NCBI GenBank assembly: GCA_951799425.1
Contig: OX637397.1
Coordinates: 14,468,064 to 14,532,063, forward strand
Length of the DNA: 64,000 bases
Direction: 5' to 3'
Origin: Ilex aquifolium
Taxonomy: Eukaryota; Streptophyta; Magnoliopsida; Aquifoliales; Aquifoliaceae
Shown: in pieces, positions 1-11,890 of the stretch
How positions within the stretch are numbered: the stretch's first letter is position 1
Layout: each line of letters begins with the position of its first letter
Translations under genes and position numbers: made by a program
The notes under the pieces: model-generated
What the model was told of the DNA's origin: nothing
Seen by the model: only the letters and a program-made list of their open reading frames with translations
The model's database searches: none

Positions 1-1414
1 ATTACAAGGCGAGACTGGTGGCTATGGGGTTCCAACAAGTGGATGATGTTGATTTTACCGAGACATTTAGTCCTGTGATAAAGTCTGCTATGGTGCGAGT
101 TGTGTTAGCTCTTTTTGTATTTTTTGGTCGGCCAGTTTTGCAGTATATCATTTCCAATGCTTTCTTACATGGAAAGCTTGAAGAGGAGATGTTTATTGAG
201 CAACCTTGTGATTTTATTGATCCTAACTTCCATGAGTATGTTTGCCACCTTAACAAAGCCCTATATGGTCTTAAACAGGCACCTAGGGCATGGTTTCTTC
301 GACTGTCAACCGATTTGCTTGATCTTGGATTTACAGGATCACCTACTGGCAGTTCATTATTTACCTTTCATCGTGGCGAAGTTCATGTCTTTGTGCTCAT
401 ATACGTTGATGACTTGCTCATTTCTGGGTCATACTCCAACTTTATACAAATTCTTGTTACACAGCTTAAACAGGAGTTTGCATTGAAGGCTCTCGGTGAC
501 CTTGGGTATTTCTTGGGGATTGATGCCTCGAGGGACGCGCATAAACTTCACTTACGATAGAGCAACTATATTCTTGATGTTCTTCATCGTTCAAGGATGG
601 TCGGTGCAAAACATTACCCTACTCTCTACATTTCAGGTGGGAAGCTCTCTGCCGCAAACGATGAACCTGTGGAGGATGCCACAACTTACAGCCAACTTGT
701 CGGGGCACTTCAATATTGCACTTTAACACGCCCAAAAATTGCCTATTCCATAAACCAGCTATGCCAGCATCTCCATTCACCTACTGCTATTCATTGGAGG
801 TCCACAAAACGTGTTCTATGTTATCTTAAAGGAACAATTGATCATGGTTTATATTTTAGCAAAGGCACACTCAGTCTTCATGCCTACTGTGACTCCAACT
901 AGGCGAGGGATCCCAACGATAAGCATTTGACTACTGGTTATGGAGTTTTCTTAGGACCTTGTCTAATATCATGGTGTGAAAAGAAACAAAGTGTTGTATC
1001 TCGGTCAAGCACAGAGGCTGAATACCGAGCCTTGGCCATGGTGGTTTCCGAGTTATATTGGATACACATGTTGCTTAAGGATCTTGGTGTACCTCTTCTT
1101 TTCCCTCCTACAGTTTGGTGTGATAATCAGAGTGCAATTGCACTAACTGCAAACCCAGTTTATTATGCTCGCACTAAACATATAGAGGTTAACTTCCATT
1201 TATTCAAGAAAAGGTGATTAATGGAGATGTGTGCATTCATTATGTCTCTACCATAGATCAAGTGGCAGATATCTTTACGAAGGGCTTGAACTCCTCTTGG
1301 TTTCTATTAGTGAAAGACAAACTCATGGTTAGTGACCTCCCCATTCGTTTACAGGGGGCTATTAAGCAACCAATATCAGTACCTATATCAGTTCCCGCGG
1401 ATTCTGTTCTATAA
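1..1414 (+). pseudogene. Ty1/copia pol fragment: reverse transcriptase and RNase H, broken
   Basis: The frame read from position 18 gives a copia reverse transcriptase with the catalytic YVDD motif at 402-413 (about residue 129), ending in a stop near 558. The next segment (597-902) holds the link between RT and RNase H and ends at a TAG where copia proteins usually have Trp. The RNase H follows at 927-1217, with the STEAEYRAL and CDNQSA motifs, and ends in the KHIEVNFH motif. A frame change then leads into the C-terminal tail (1214-1414). At least three nonsense or frameshift lesions make this a pseudogene. The integrase and gag parts lie left of the window or are missing. Confidence 0.9.
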
Positions 1415-1420
1415 TATAGG

Positions 1421-1585
1421 AATGTCAGTGATCATGATAAATGTATAGCTGATTCGTAGTTATCTCTTGATAAGTGTATAGTTGTTTTGTAGTTATCCCT
1501 TAGGTTGTTTATTTGATTTGTACTTCTGACCTTTGATGTATCTATAAAACAAGGAATACATGCTCAGGTTTTGCATATTGTCCTA
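1421..1585 (+). repeat. Copia 3' LTR remnant
   Basis: Directly after the copia RNase H tail, a segment begins with TGTCAGTGATCATGATAA and resembles the start of copia LTRs. It contains a TATAAAACAAG-like stretch and then stops at an imperfect inverted repeat (about 1582-1624, arms CTATCCC and GGGATAG) that belongs to the adjoining antisense LINE tail. The same LTR/LINE junction recurs at 6333-6540, so it predates the 4.9-kb duplication. No 5' LTR or TSD is seen. Confidence 0.55.
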
Positions 1586-1589
1586 TCCC

Positions 1590-3335
1590 TTCTCCTAATA
1601 TTCTTTTAGGAGGGAGGGATAGACAAGGATGTCAAAAACATGTCTACTGAATGCATGAGGTTGGAAGGTGCCAATTGAGCACAAGTTGTCTGTTTTGGGT
1701 GGAGTTTTTGATCTTCAAACAAAAGAGCCTCTCCCTTATAGTGTTTTGGATTCTACAGAAAGTAACTCTTTCATATGCAAATTCATTCCAAAAAATCCTA
1801 TTATTCCTTTCCCTCCATGTGCAGTAGAAAACTACAGCAAGGCAGAGTTTGAGGATACCCTTCCCAAAGGATTTTCCTTTCCAGTTAGAGCTCATTCATT
1901 CCACCATGTCGTTCCATGGTGCAGAGATCCCTTGGTGGTTACACAAAATCAACAATCGTTGCCATATGGCTTGTGAGAACGGGCATGCAAAAAAGAAATG
2001 ATTGTGAGACTCAGGTGACTACTTGCACAAAATGCAATCTAGGTTCACAAGTGGGACAAATATACCAATTATGTCCTTTGTATTGAGTCTATTTCTAATT
2101 GCAAGCCACAAGATAACACTCATCCTAGGGATATTCATATAGTGCCAAACCAATTTGTGCCACTGGACATCGAGGGATTGCTTCATAATATTGTCCCAAG
2201 TTGAACTAGTAGAAAACATCCCATTAGGAGAGGGAATCCATTTGACAGAGTCTCCCCTTGAGGAGTTAGAAGGGTAGTTAGGCATAGAATTTAAAATTTC
2301 AAGGCTCTCCCTTCCTCTCCCCTGAAACCAATGAAATAAGTTGTTAGCAATAATCTGGCTAACTCTAGCATTTGAAGGCAATCTGGAACTGTTGATGACA
2401 TTCAAAGCCCCCAAGAGGATAAGAGGTCCCCCTAGGATGCCAGTTCTCGTGCCATATGTGAGTGTTACGCCCATTCGCAATGATGTGAAGCATATGTGGC
2501 CTCAAAAAATCCCTCAACGTAAGAAGATGTCCAGTTCGAAGAGTAAGTTTGTGAGGGTTTAGCCATTCATAAGCTTTTGCCCCTTAAATGGTAAGAGTAG
2601 ATCCATTTGCACCATAAATTCTCTTTATCAAGAAACAAGTTGCATAAGTGCTTAAGCATCAGAGCAGAGTTATAATCCTTAAGTCTTTTGAACCCTACCC
2701 CCTCCAGTTCTTTGTTTTACATATCTTCTCGATTCTCTCAAGGAATTGTTGGGGGAGCTTTTGTATAAGAGGCCGAGTAAATTTGTATGCTCAGTTGCAT
2801 CCTCCTAGCATAAGAGAGGCTCTTATTGGTCTAGCTTTTGATTCTGGACTCAGTTTTCTCAATCAAAACTACACAATGGTAGTCTCTAAGAATCTCCTGA
2901 GTGAGCAGTATATTGTCCCCAATTCTCCTTCCAGGAATGAAGGCAAATTGATTTCTGGAGATGATGTCCTGCAAAACACTTTTGACCCTGTTAGCAATGA
3001 TCTTAGAGATAACTTTAAGATAACATTGCAGCGTGAGATTGGTCTAAATTTGGACATTACAGAGGGATTAGAGACTTTAGGAACAAGAGCAATAGCAGTG
3101 GCATTGAGTTCTCTTAGTAGTTGCCCAATAGAAAAAACTCCATAACTGCAGGTGTCATGTCTTGTCTAACAATAGGCCAAGCTTTCTTGAAGAAGAGTGC
3201 ATTAAAACCATCAGGGTCAAGTGCTTTGTTATCATTGAAAGAAAAAAACACTTGCTTTGATCTCCTCAGCCGAGACTTCCCTCCCCATATCCAAGACTTG
3301 TTACTCAGATAATCTATTTTGCATAATACCATTCA
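1590..3335 (-). pseudogene. Non-LTR retrotransposon (LINE) ORF2 fragment, antisense
   Basis: Read on the minus strand from 3335 down to 1644, scattered frames give LINE ORF2 parts in the expected order. 3332-3114 resembles the start of the RT domain (DPDGFNALFFKKAW, normally with PGPDGF). 3057-2869 holds the RPIS.CNV block. 2480-2019 and 1895-1644 hold the reverse-transcriptase zinc-binding domain (zf-RVT) with the WHYMNIPRMSVILWLAI and WRERNNRIFWNEF motifs. Much of the RT palm between these blocks is deleted and there are several frameshifts. No A-tail is visible at the low-coordinate end. Clearly dead. Confidence 0.85.
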
Positions 3336-3399
3336 ACAAACTTCTCCTTGTAATAGGTGGAGCTATATCATTGGAACCACCAAGCAGCCTTTGGTAGTA

Positions 3400-4054
3400 A
3401 TTAATAGCTTCCAGTTTGACATCGCGAGGGTTGTCTACTACATTAATTAGTTTCATATTATCCAAAATTTAAATGACTATTAAATTTTGGATGAAAAGTG
3501 GCCACATGTCTAACATAGGAGTTATAATATCACAAAAAAGAAAAAAAAAAAAATAAAGATCTATGCTTGAAAATAATTTTTCGACTATTTTTTAGTACAA
3601 TATCCATATTCTTTTTAAAGTCGTATGTGTCTACATTGGATCAATTATATAGTTGAAAGGTCTTTGACAAAAAGCCACTTTGCTATAGTCTTATTTTCCA
3701 ATAAGATAGCATATATGTGCAATCAAAGCTAAAAGCGTGTAGAATTTCTCCTCCATCTTGCCCCTCTATGTTTGTACCCCCTTTATCATCGCTAAACGCA
3801 TTGGATGACATTTATTTTTCTATAGACTTTATGGTTAGGTCTCAATTCCATGAACTCGTTAGAGACATATTCGATGCAAAGTTAGTTCTGGGGCCACCAA
3901 ATCTAAGTATTTCTTTATTCAAGTCACAATTTGAATGGTCGGTGACACTTTTTTTGTGATAAAACTTGTCAAAACACCATTCTTTTTAACTGAAATTAAA
4001 GAGTGATTTGAGCATTAATGTGGTGGTTAAATTCACCTTTTTTGAATAAGGTAC
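3400..4054. repeat. Uncharacterised non-coding repeat of unit A
   Basis: AT-rich sequence that recurs at 8340-8990, partly at 58453-58700, and inverted and diverged at about 13985-14215. It includes a poly-A stretch near 3535-3555. An 80-codon open stretch at 3717-3959 is matched by 82 codons at 8642-8890, but it resembles no family I know and the inverted copy does not preserve it, so I do not call a gene. No terminal inverted repeats were found. Confidence 0.6.
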
Positions 4055-4074
4055 AAAGAGTGATTTGAGCATTA

Positions 4075-6326
4075 TTGCACTTCCACACCCTTTTATATCA
4101 CATATCTCCTTATCTTAAATTGTATGTTCAAACACCAGATTATTCTTTCTTAAGAACGTTTGGTTGTGCTTGTTATCTGTTGTTAAGACCCTACACAATG
4201 CATAAGTTAGCTTTCCATAGCAACATATTCCTTGGTTATTCTTCGCAGCATCATGGGTATCGTTGCTTTGATCCCGTGTCTCAAAAGACATACATCTCTC
4301 CAAATGTAGCATTCGATGAAAACACTGTTCCAACTGGGGTTTGGCTCTCCTTCAGTTCTCTTATGGCCTCGAATGTTCCCACAACAAGTATGTCTTTTGA
4401 TCTTAATCCCTTTTACTCTCAACTACATCACGAGACTTTACTTGATCCTCCTTCAGAAAGTCAACCATTATCTCCAATATAGTCCTCACCGAGCCCTTCC
4501 ACTACCATACAGTCCTCACCAAGTCCTACTTTATTACCATCACTGGACACAAACCACCCTTTACCAAGTACCACTACATCTCAATCTCATCAGATATCTA
4601 ATCCTCCCCTACATCTTATGGTAACTCAATCAAGAATTGGTTTTGTTTGTCCCAAACAGTTTCCAAATTTTTAGCTATTTTATGCTTCTAATCATCCCAT
4701 GCGTGCGTATACTAGTATGCTTAATGTTGTTGAACCAACCAGTGTCTCTTAAGCTGTTTTATCACAAGAATGGCAGCAGGATATGCAACATGAATTCGAT
4801 GCGCTAGTTGCAAATGATACATGGGATCTTATACAATGGTCTGTTGATAATAATATTATTCAAACTAAGTGGGTTTATAAAATAAAATAGAAGGCGGATG
4901 GCAACATCGATCGTTACAAGGCGAGACTGGTGGCTATAGGGTTCCAACAGGTGTATGGTGTTGAATTTATCGAGACATTTAGTCCCATTATAAAGCCTGC
5001 TACGGTTCGAGTTGTGTTAGCTCTTTCTGTATTTTTTGGTTAGCCAGTTTTGCAGTATAACGTTTCCAATGCTTTCTTACATGGAAAGCTTGAAAAGGAG
5101 GTGTTTATTGAGCAACCCTGTGACTTTATTGATCCTAAGTTCCATGAGTATGTTTCCACCATAAAAAAGTCTTATATGGTCTTAAACAGGCACCTTGGGC
5201 ATGGTTTCTTCGACTGTCAACCAATTTGCTTGATCTTGGATTTACAGGATCACCTGTTGACAGCTCACTATTTACCTTTCATCGTGTCAAAGTTCAAGTC
5301 TTTGTGCTCATATATGTTGATGACTTGCTCATTTCTGGGTCATTCTCCAACTTTATACAAACTCTTGTTACACAGCTTAAACAGGAGTTTACATTGAAGG
5401 CTCTCGGTGACCTTGGGTATTTCTTGGCGATTGACGCCTCGAGGGACACTCATGGACTTCACTTATGACAAAGCAAATATATTCTTGATTTTCTTCATCG
5501 TTCATGGATGGTCAGTGCAAAACATTACCTTACTCTCTGCATTTCAGGTGGGAAGCTCTCTGCCGCAAACGATGAACCTGTGGAGGATGCCACAACTTAC
5601 AGGCAACTTGCCGGGGCACTTCATTATTGCACTTTAACACGCCCAGAAATTTCCTATTCCGTAAACCAGCTATGCCAGCATCTGCATTCACCTACTGCTA
5701 TTCATTGGAGGTCCGCAAAGCGTGTTCTACGTTATCTTAAAGGAACAGTTGATCATGGTTTATATTTTAGCAAAGGCACGCTCAGTCTTCATGCCAACTG
5801 TGACTCCGACTGGGTGAGGGATCCCAACGATAGGTATTTGACTACTGGTTATGGAGTTTTCTTAGGACCTTGTCTAATATCTTGGTGTGAAAAGAAACAA
5901 AGTGTTGTATCTCGATCAAGCACCGAGGTTGAATACCGAGCCTTGGCCATGGTGGTTTCCGAGTTATATTGGATACACATGTTGCTTAAGGATCTTGGTG
6001 TACCTCTTCTTTTCCCTCCTACAGTTTGGTGTGATAATCAGAGTGCAATTACACTAACTGCAAACCCAGTTTATTATGCTCGCACTAAACATATAGAGGT
6101 GAACTTCCATTTTATTCGAGAAAATGTGACTAATGGAGATGTGTGCATTCGTTATGTTTCTACCGTAGATCAAGTTGCAAATATCTTTGCAAAGGGCTTG
6201 ACCTCCTCTTGGTTTCTATTATTGACAGACAAACTCATGGTTTGTGACCTCCTCATTCGTTTGCGAGGGGCTGTTAAGCAACCTATATCAGTACCTATAT
6301 CAGTTCCCGCGGATTCCGTTATATAA
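4075..6326 (+). pseudogene. Ty1/copia pol: integrase C-terminus, RT and RNase H, broken
   Basis: 4075-4482 encodes the copia integrase C-terminal block (FGCACYLLLRPY, FLGYSSQHHGYRCFDP). A Pro/Ser-rich linker follows, with several stops to about 4900. The RT starts near 4913 (YKARLVAIGFQQ), is frame-shifted at about 5160, and has YVDD at about 5310-5325. 5508-6326 is one open frame of 272 codons covering the link region and a complete RNase H (CDSDW, STEVEYRAL, CDNQSA, KHIEVNFHFIRE). The element is dead as a whole, but its RNase H end is far better kept than in the first copy. No 5' LTR, gag or protease is present in the window. Confidence 0.9.
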
Positions 6327-6332
6327 TATAGG

Positions 6333-6500
6333 AATGTCAGTGATCATGATAAATGTATAGCTGATTCGTAGTTATCTCTTGATAAGTGTATAGTTGTTTT
6401 GTAGTTATCCCTTAGGTTGTTTATTTGATTTGTACTTCTGACCTTTGATGTATTTATAAAACAAGAAATACATGCTCAGGCTTTGCATATTGGCCTAGCC
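6333..6500 (+). repeat. Copia 3' LTR remnant (second copy)
   Basis: Counterpart of the remnant at 1421-1585, placed identically after the copia RNase H and before the antisense LINE. It differs by scattered substitutions only. Confidence 0.55.
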
Positions 6501-6554
6501 CTTCTCCTAATATTCTTTTAGGAGGGAGGGATAGACAAGGATGTCAAAAACATG

Positions 6555-8340
6555 TCTACTGAATGCATGAGGTTGGAAGGTGCCAGTTGAGCACAAGCTG
6601 TCTATTTTGGGTGCAGTTTTTGATCTTCAAAACAAAATAGCCTCTCCCTTATAGTGGTTTGGATTCTATAGAAAGTAACTCTTTCATCTGCAAGTTCATT
6701 CCAAAAATTCTATTATTCCTTTCCCTCCATATGCAATAGATAGCTACAACAAGGCAGAGTTTGAGGATACCCTTCCCAAAGGATTTTCCTTTCCAGTTAG
6801 AGCTCATCCATTCCACCATGTCATTCCATGGTGTAGAGATCCCTTGGAGGTTTCAAAAAATCAACAATCGTTGCCATATGGCTTATGAGAACGAGCATGC
6901 AAAAAAGAATTGATTGTGAGACTCAGGTGACTGCCTGCACAAAATGCAATCCAAGTTCACAAGTGGGGCAAATATACCAATTATGTCCTTTGTACTGAGT
7001 TTATTTCTAAATGCAAGCCACAAGATAACACTCGATATTCATATAGTGCCAAACCAATTTGTGCCACTGGACATCGAGTGATTGCTTCCTAATATTGTCC
7101 CAAGTTGAACTAGTAGAAAACATCCCATTAACAGAGGGAAGCATCTGACAGAGTCTCCCCTTGAGGAGTTAGGAGGGTAGTTAGGCATAGAATTTAAAAT
7201 TTCAAGGCTCTCCCTTCCTCTCCCCTGAAACCAATGCAATATGTTGTAAGCAATAATATGGCTAACTCTAGCATTTGAAGGCAATCTAGAATTGTTGATG
7301 ACATTCAGAGCCCCCAAGAGGATAAGAGGTCCCCTAGGATGCTAGTTCTCATGCCATATGTGAGTGTTGCGCCCATTCCCAATGATGTGAAGCATATGTG
7401 GCCTCAAAAAATCCCTCAACTTTAGAAGATGTGTCTAGTTCGAAGAGCAAGTTTGTGAGGGTTTAGCCATTCATAAGCTTTTGCCCCTTAAATGGTAAGA
7501 GTAGATCCACTTGCACCATAAATTCTCTTTATCAAGAAACAAGGTCCATAAGTGCTTAAGCATCAGAGCAGAGTTATAATCCTTAAGTCTTTTGAATCCT
7601 AACCCCCCTAGTTCTTTGTTTTACACATCTACTCGATTCTCTCAAGGACCTGTTAGGGGAGCTTTGGTATTAGAGGCTGAGTAAATTTGTATGCTAGTAA
7701 GGACTGAGGTGATCAGTTGCATCCTCCTAGCATAAGAGAGGCTCTTATTGGTCTAGCTTTTGATTCTGGACTTAGTTTTCTCAGTCAAAACTGCACAATG
7801 GTAGTCTCTAAGAATCTCCTGAGTGAGCAGTATATTATCCCCAATTCTCCTTCCAGGAATGAAGGCAAATTGATTTCTGGAGATGATGTCCTTCAAAACA
7901 CTTTTGACCCTGTTCGCAATGATCTTAGAGATAACTTTAAGATAACATTGCAGCATGAGATTGGTCTAAATTTGGCCATTGCAGAGGGATTAGAGACTTT
8001 AGGAACAAAAGCAATAGCAATGGCATTGAGTTCTCTTAGTAGTTGCCCAATAGAAAAAACTCCATAACTGCAAGTGTCATGTCTTGTCTAACAATAGGCC
8101 AAGCTTTCTTGAAGAAGAGTGCATTAAAACCATCAGGGTCAAGTGTTTTGTTGTCATTGAAAGAAAAAAAACACTTACTTTGATCTCCTCAGCCGAGACT
8201 TCCCTCCCCATATCCAAGACTTGTTGCTCAAATAATCTATTTTGGATAATACCATTCAACAAACTTCTCCTTGTAATAGGTGGAGCTATACCATTCAACA
8301 AGCCTCTGGGAGTAATTAATAGCTTCCAGTTTGACATCAT
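6555..8340 (-). pseudogene. LINE ORF2 fragment, antisense (second copy)
   Basis: Same LINE remnant as at 1590-3335. On the minus strand, 7956-7753 keeps a better RT block than the first copy (VISKIIANRVKSVLKDIIS, FIPGRRIGDNILL), and 7317-7039 covers the start of the zf-RVT region. The zf-RVT tail region (6555-7030) has lost its long open frame. Each of the two copies preserves some blocks the other has lost. Not functional. Confidence 0.85.
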
Positions 8341-9738
8341 GAGGGTTGTCTACTACATTAATTAGTTTCATATTATCCAAAACTTAAATGACTATTAAAT
8401 TTTGGATGACAAGTGGTCACATGTCTAACATTGGAGTTACAATATCACAAAAAAAAAAAAAAAATAATAATAATAATAATAAAGATCTATGCTTGAAAAT
8501 AATTTTTTGACTATTTTTCGGTACAATACCCATATTCTTTTTAAAGTCATATGTGTCTACATTGGATCAATTATGTAGTTGAAAGGCCTTTGACAAAAGC
8601 CACTGTGCTATAGTCTTATTTTCGAATAAGATAGCATATATGTGCAATCAAAGCTAAAAGCGTGTAGAATTTCTCCTCCATCTTGTCCCTCTATATTTGA
8701 AACCCCTTTATCATCGCTAAACGCATTGGACGACATTTATTTTTCTATAGACTTTATGGTTAGGTCTCAATTCCATGAACTCGTTAGAGACATATTCCAT
8801 GCAAAGTTAGTTCTGGGGCCACCAAATCTAAGTATTTCTTTATTCAAGTCACAATTTGAATGGTCGGTGACACAATTTTTTTGTGACTAAACTTGTCAAA
8901 ACACCATTCTTTTTAACTGAAATTAAAGAGTGATTTGAGCATTAATGTGGTGGTTAAATTCACCTTTTTTGAATAAGGTACAAATTAAAGTTTTACCAAA
9001 TGATAGCTAAGAAAACATATGGAGATCTACCTAACTAAAGTAAAGTAAAGAATGTATTCATTATATATTTTTCCTTGAAGTTATAGTCGTAGTTTCAAAC
9101 AACTATATTATTGATTTCACATTGTCCAAAACTTAAACGACCGTTAGATGCTAGACAAAAAAACACCACATGCCCACCATGATGCCTCCTCATACTATAA
9201 TAATTGTTTTCACATTGTACATTTAACGATGCTAGTTGTTCCCTTATCGCGATCATTTTCGTGATCATTTTCCTTCTGAAAGTTAACAACTATTTGCTGA
9301 GAGTAATAAGAAAGAAACTAAGATAGTTGAAGTGTATAAGAAAAAATTGAGACTAGAGGGGGTGAAATGAAACTAGGGCAGCAGTTTGAGGAGTAAAGTG
9401 TAAAATTTATGTGGTCACTTCATATATCACCCGTGGAAAATTACAAATGACAAAACGATGCCGAAAAGGTGAAGTCTTGCCTTCAACAATCATTGACACT
9501 TGAAATCTTTGATAGTAGAAAATTGAGAAAATTTAGGGGTGACCCACTGTAGGCTAGGCCGATTTGGGGAAATCATACCTATTCAAAAAGCCGGTATTTT
9601 ATGCTAATTATGTACATCTTTGTTTGTGGTAATTATATATAGTTCATGCTAAGAAAATTTTTAATTGTCGATCGAATGGATGGGTATTTATGTGTGCAAG
9701 TGAGTGGGACTTTTTTTTGGTATTTATTTTTTTGGTTC

Positions 9739-10273
9739 TGATGATGTATAAAAGTAGATTTACGCACCACTTGTCGAATAATTAATATAGGTAATAAATG
9801 CAGTAAATATAATTATGAGATCACCACAAGCAACACACAAATATAGAGTGGTTCGGTCAGGGTGACCTACTCCACTTTGAAGGCGGCGACGGTGGCCGGA
9901 TGACTTTATTAATGACGTAGTTGGTGAGAGAGAGAACAAAAGTATGCTCAAGATGATATGTCTCTGTTAGATATGATGTGATATGTCTCTCTCATATGTA
10001 GAAGACTAACAATTTATAGGCACAGAGCCTTAGTTGAGACGTTAGCATAAAAGGATAGGTGACTAATCTATCGAGGAGGATAATTACAGTTGGAGATGGG
10101 CACTACCCTGAAGTAATGGCTATCCCGATAATTACTCTCGCACGTGTGATTACTCTTCCTGAACTCTTGAGCTGAGGCCTTGAGTTAGGTCTGATCTGTC
10201 TTTTGATGGGTTTGGGTTCAACCCATGAACTGGGCTCAGACCTAGTCTAAATCTGGGCTTGTCAAGTTCAACA
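9739..10273 (-). repeat. Probable solo LTR (minus strand)
   Basis: On the minus strand the segment starts TGTTGAACTTGACAAG and ends in CATCA, so it has TG...CA ends. A TATAAATTGT box lies inside, followed downstream by a block complementary to the GAGTGGTTCGGTCAGGG stretch, which is typical of plant LTRs. The counterpart lies at 59752-60220. No coding sequence, primer-binding site or clear 5-bp TSD adjoins it, so both limits are uncertain. Confidence 0.4.
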
Positions 10274-10703
10274 ATCAGGAGTATCTGAGATAACTTATGT
10301 GCACCAGGACTAATCCTTTTCTCGGTCTAACCAAAAGCACGTTATCCACACTAGGACTAACGTATTCATGAGAGTAATAAAATTTAGAGGTACGATACCA
10401 AAACAAAATTTTCGATACAATAGTCAAGTCCTTGAAACTCAAAACTATCTCACAACAAAAAGAATGGAATAAATTTATATCTCTGAATTAGAATAAATAA
10501 AAATTAGATATCTACAATAATTGGACGGAAAAAGGAATTGACTTCCACGTGTTTCATTTTATGGTCGTTTATCAGCTGATGCATTGTACCGTTTGTTACA
10601 CTTTTCAGCCCTTTGATTGTCATCATAAAGTTTCAACAAGTTGGTACGAAAGCATGCGTATCCAGTTATGATTTGACTACGGTATATCTAAAAAAAAAAA
10701 AAA

Positions 10704-10930
10704 TTTTGGTATCATACATCTAAATTTTATTATTTTAAATTATATTTTTACAATTTTTTGGATCATTTTACAATCAATTTTGTGGTTGGTTTATCACTTT
10801 TATGATTATTTTTACAACATTTATAAATGTTTTTATTACTGTTGTAAGGACTATTTTTATTATTTTTTTTGTTATCATAATGATGATTAAAATACTCATA
10901 AATATGATAAATGAATGTATGATACCAAAA
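10704..10930. mobile_element. Small AT-rich TIR repeat
   Basis: A perfect 16-bp inverted repeat (TTTTGGTATCATACAT at 10704-10719, its complement at 10915-10930) encloses about 195 bp rich in TTTATCA and TTTTTAT motifs. The counterpart is at 61448-61737. Related GGTA(C/T)CATAC ends and TGATAAAAA interiors recur at 41.4-43.2 kb and 60.85-61.07 kb, so this is a multi-copy family. The superfamily is not clear and no TSD can be told apart from the surrounding A-runs. Confidence 0.55.
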
Positions 10931-11329
10931 AATATATATATATTGGTACCATATATGGTCAAACCCATCCAATTGAATTAGGGATAATATTCCCGTGACA
11001 AATAAAAAGTATGATATTATAATTGATTGAGATAATTTTTAATATATCATTTCATATTATGATGGAGTACAAATTACTTCAATTACTAATAACTTTATTC
11101 TCATAATTTCTAATTTGATTTTTAAAAAACGTAATTTTTATGATCGATCATAATATTTTAGAATTAATCATATAATTTATAATTATAACTTACATACCAA
11201 AAAGTTATAACTTCATTTTAAAAAATTATAACTTTCGATACAGTATCAAAAAATACAAAAAAAAAAATTATAATTTAACATTAAAAATTTTTAATTTTTA
11301 ATATTGTGCCAAATTAGAGATATGATATA

Positions 11330-11890
11330 TAGAGTCAAAGAAAATCCATTAACGTCTAGGTAGAGATACGATATAAGTCAAAGAAGTCAATCGATATCCA
11401 GGTTATGTGGATAAATAGAAATAATGATAAATATAGGTGATATTGATCTTTATCTTATGTATTACTCATCCTATAAATAGGGTTAAACTCAATGTAATGA
11501 AGGATCATTGAATAATACATCAAATATAAGTGTTGAGCTTTTAATCTATGGATATAAACACGATTTATCAAACCACGTAATTTTTAGTATTTTATTTTTC
11601 TTTCCTTTTCCTGTCTCTAATATCTCTGCGATTATAAATTTATATAGTATATTAGTCTTCCAATCCATACTGGCCAAAGAATTGAATGGGTAATGCATTA
11701 AATTTATATAGTATATTAGACATTTGATAAGAAACATATAGATCAAGTTGTAACTGAACATATTCAGGTTAAGTATGATGTAATCAGTTATCGGAGTGTA
11801 TCAGATTTTTGTGTTTTGTTTAATTGTTTTCTTATCTATGAATTCTTATTTTTCAACAAGTATTATTTGTATTAATCATCCGTTGTGTAA
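11330..11890 (+). repeat. LTR-like segment with TATA box
   Basis: TATAAATA at 11472-11479 lies inside CCTATAAATAGGG. About 30 bp downstream follow an ATGAAGGATCATTGAATAAT block and then a pyrimidine-rich stretch (11590-11625), as in the R/U5 region of copia LTRs. The counterpart in segment B' has its TATA box at 62274-62281. No retroviral-type coding region follows. The right limit is approximate, because the second copy carries about 735 bp more LINE sequence here. Confidence 0.4.

Larger units (their letters stand above)
1..4054 (+). repeat. Tandem duplication unit A, first copy (left end outside the window)
   Basis: The order copia pol fragment, LTR remnant, antisense LINE fragment, non-coding repeat recurs at 4913-8986 in the same order and orientation. 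The offset between copies is about 4,905-4,925 bp, drifting through small indels. Similarity is high but not perfect, so the duplication is not very recent. This copy stops inside the non-coding repeat at about 4054, where it meets the integrase end of the next copia copy. A 20-bp string at 3998-4017 is repeated at 4055-4074 exactly at the junction. Confidence 0.9.
4913..8986 (+). repeat. Tandem duplication unit A, second copy
   Basis: Second copy of the unit described at 1-4054. Unlike the first copy it runs on without a break into the segment B sequence after 8990, so this copy preserves the more complete arrangement. The copia pol upstream of 4913 (4075-4912) is the part of the element missing from the first copy within this window. 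Confidence 0.9.

Noticed and set aside
3717..3959. 80-codon open frame, also seen at 8642-8890, as a small host gene
   Set aside because: The two copies are recent duplicates, so conservation is not evidence of selection. The third copy (58.45 kb) keeps only the 3' part, the inverted copy at 14 kb does not keep the frame, and no family resemblance is visible.
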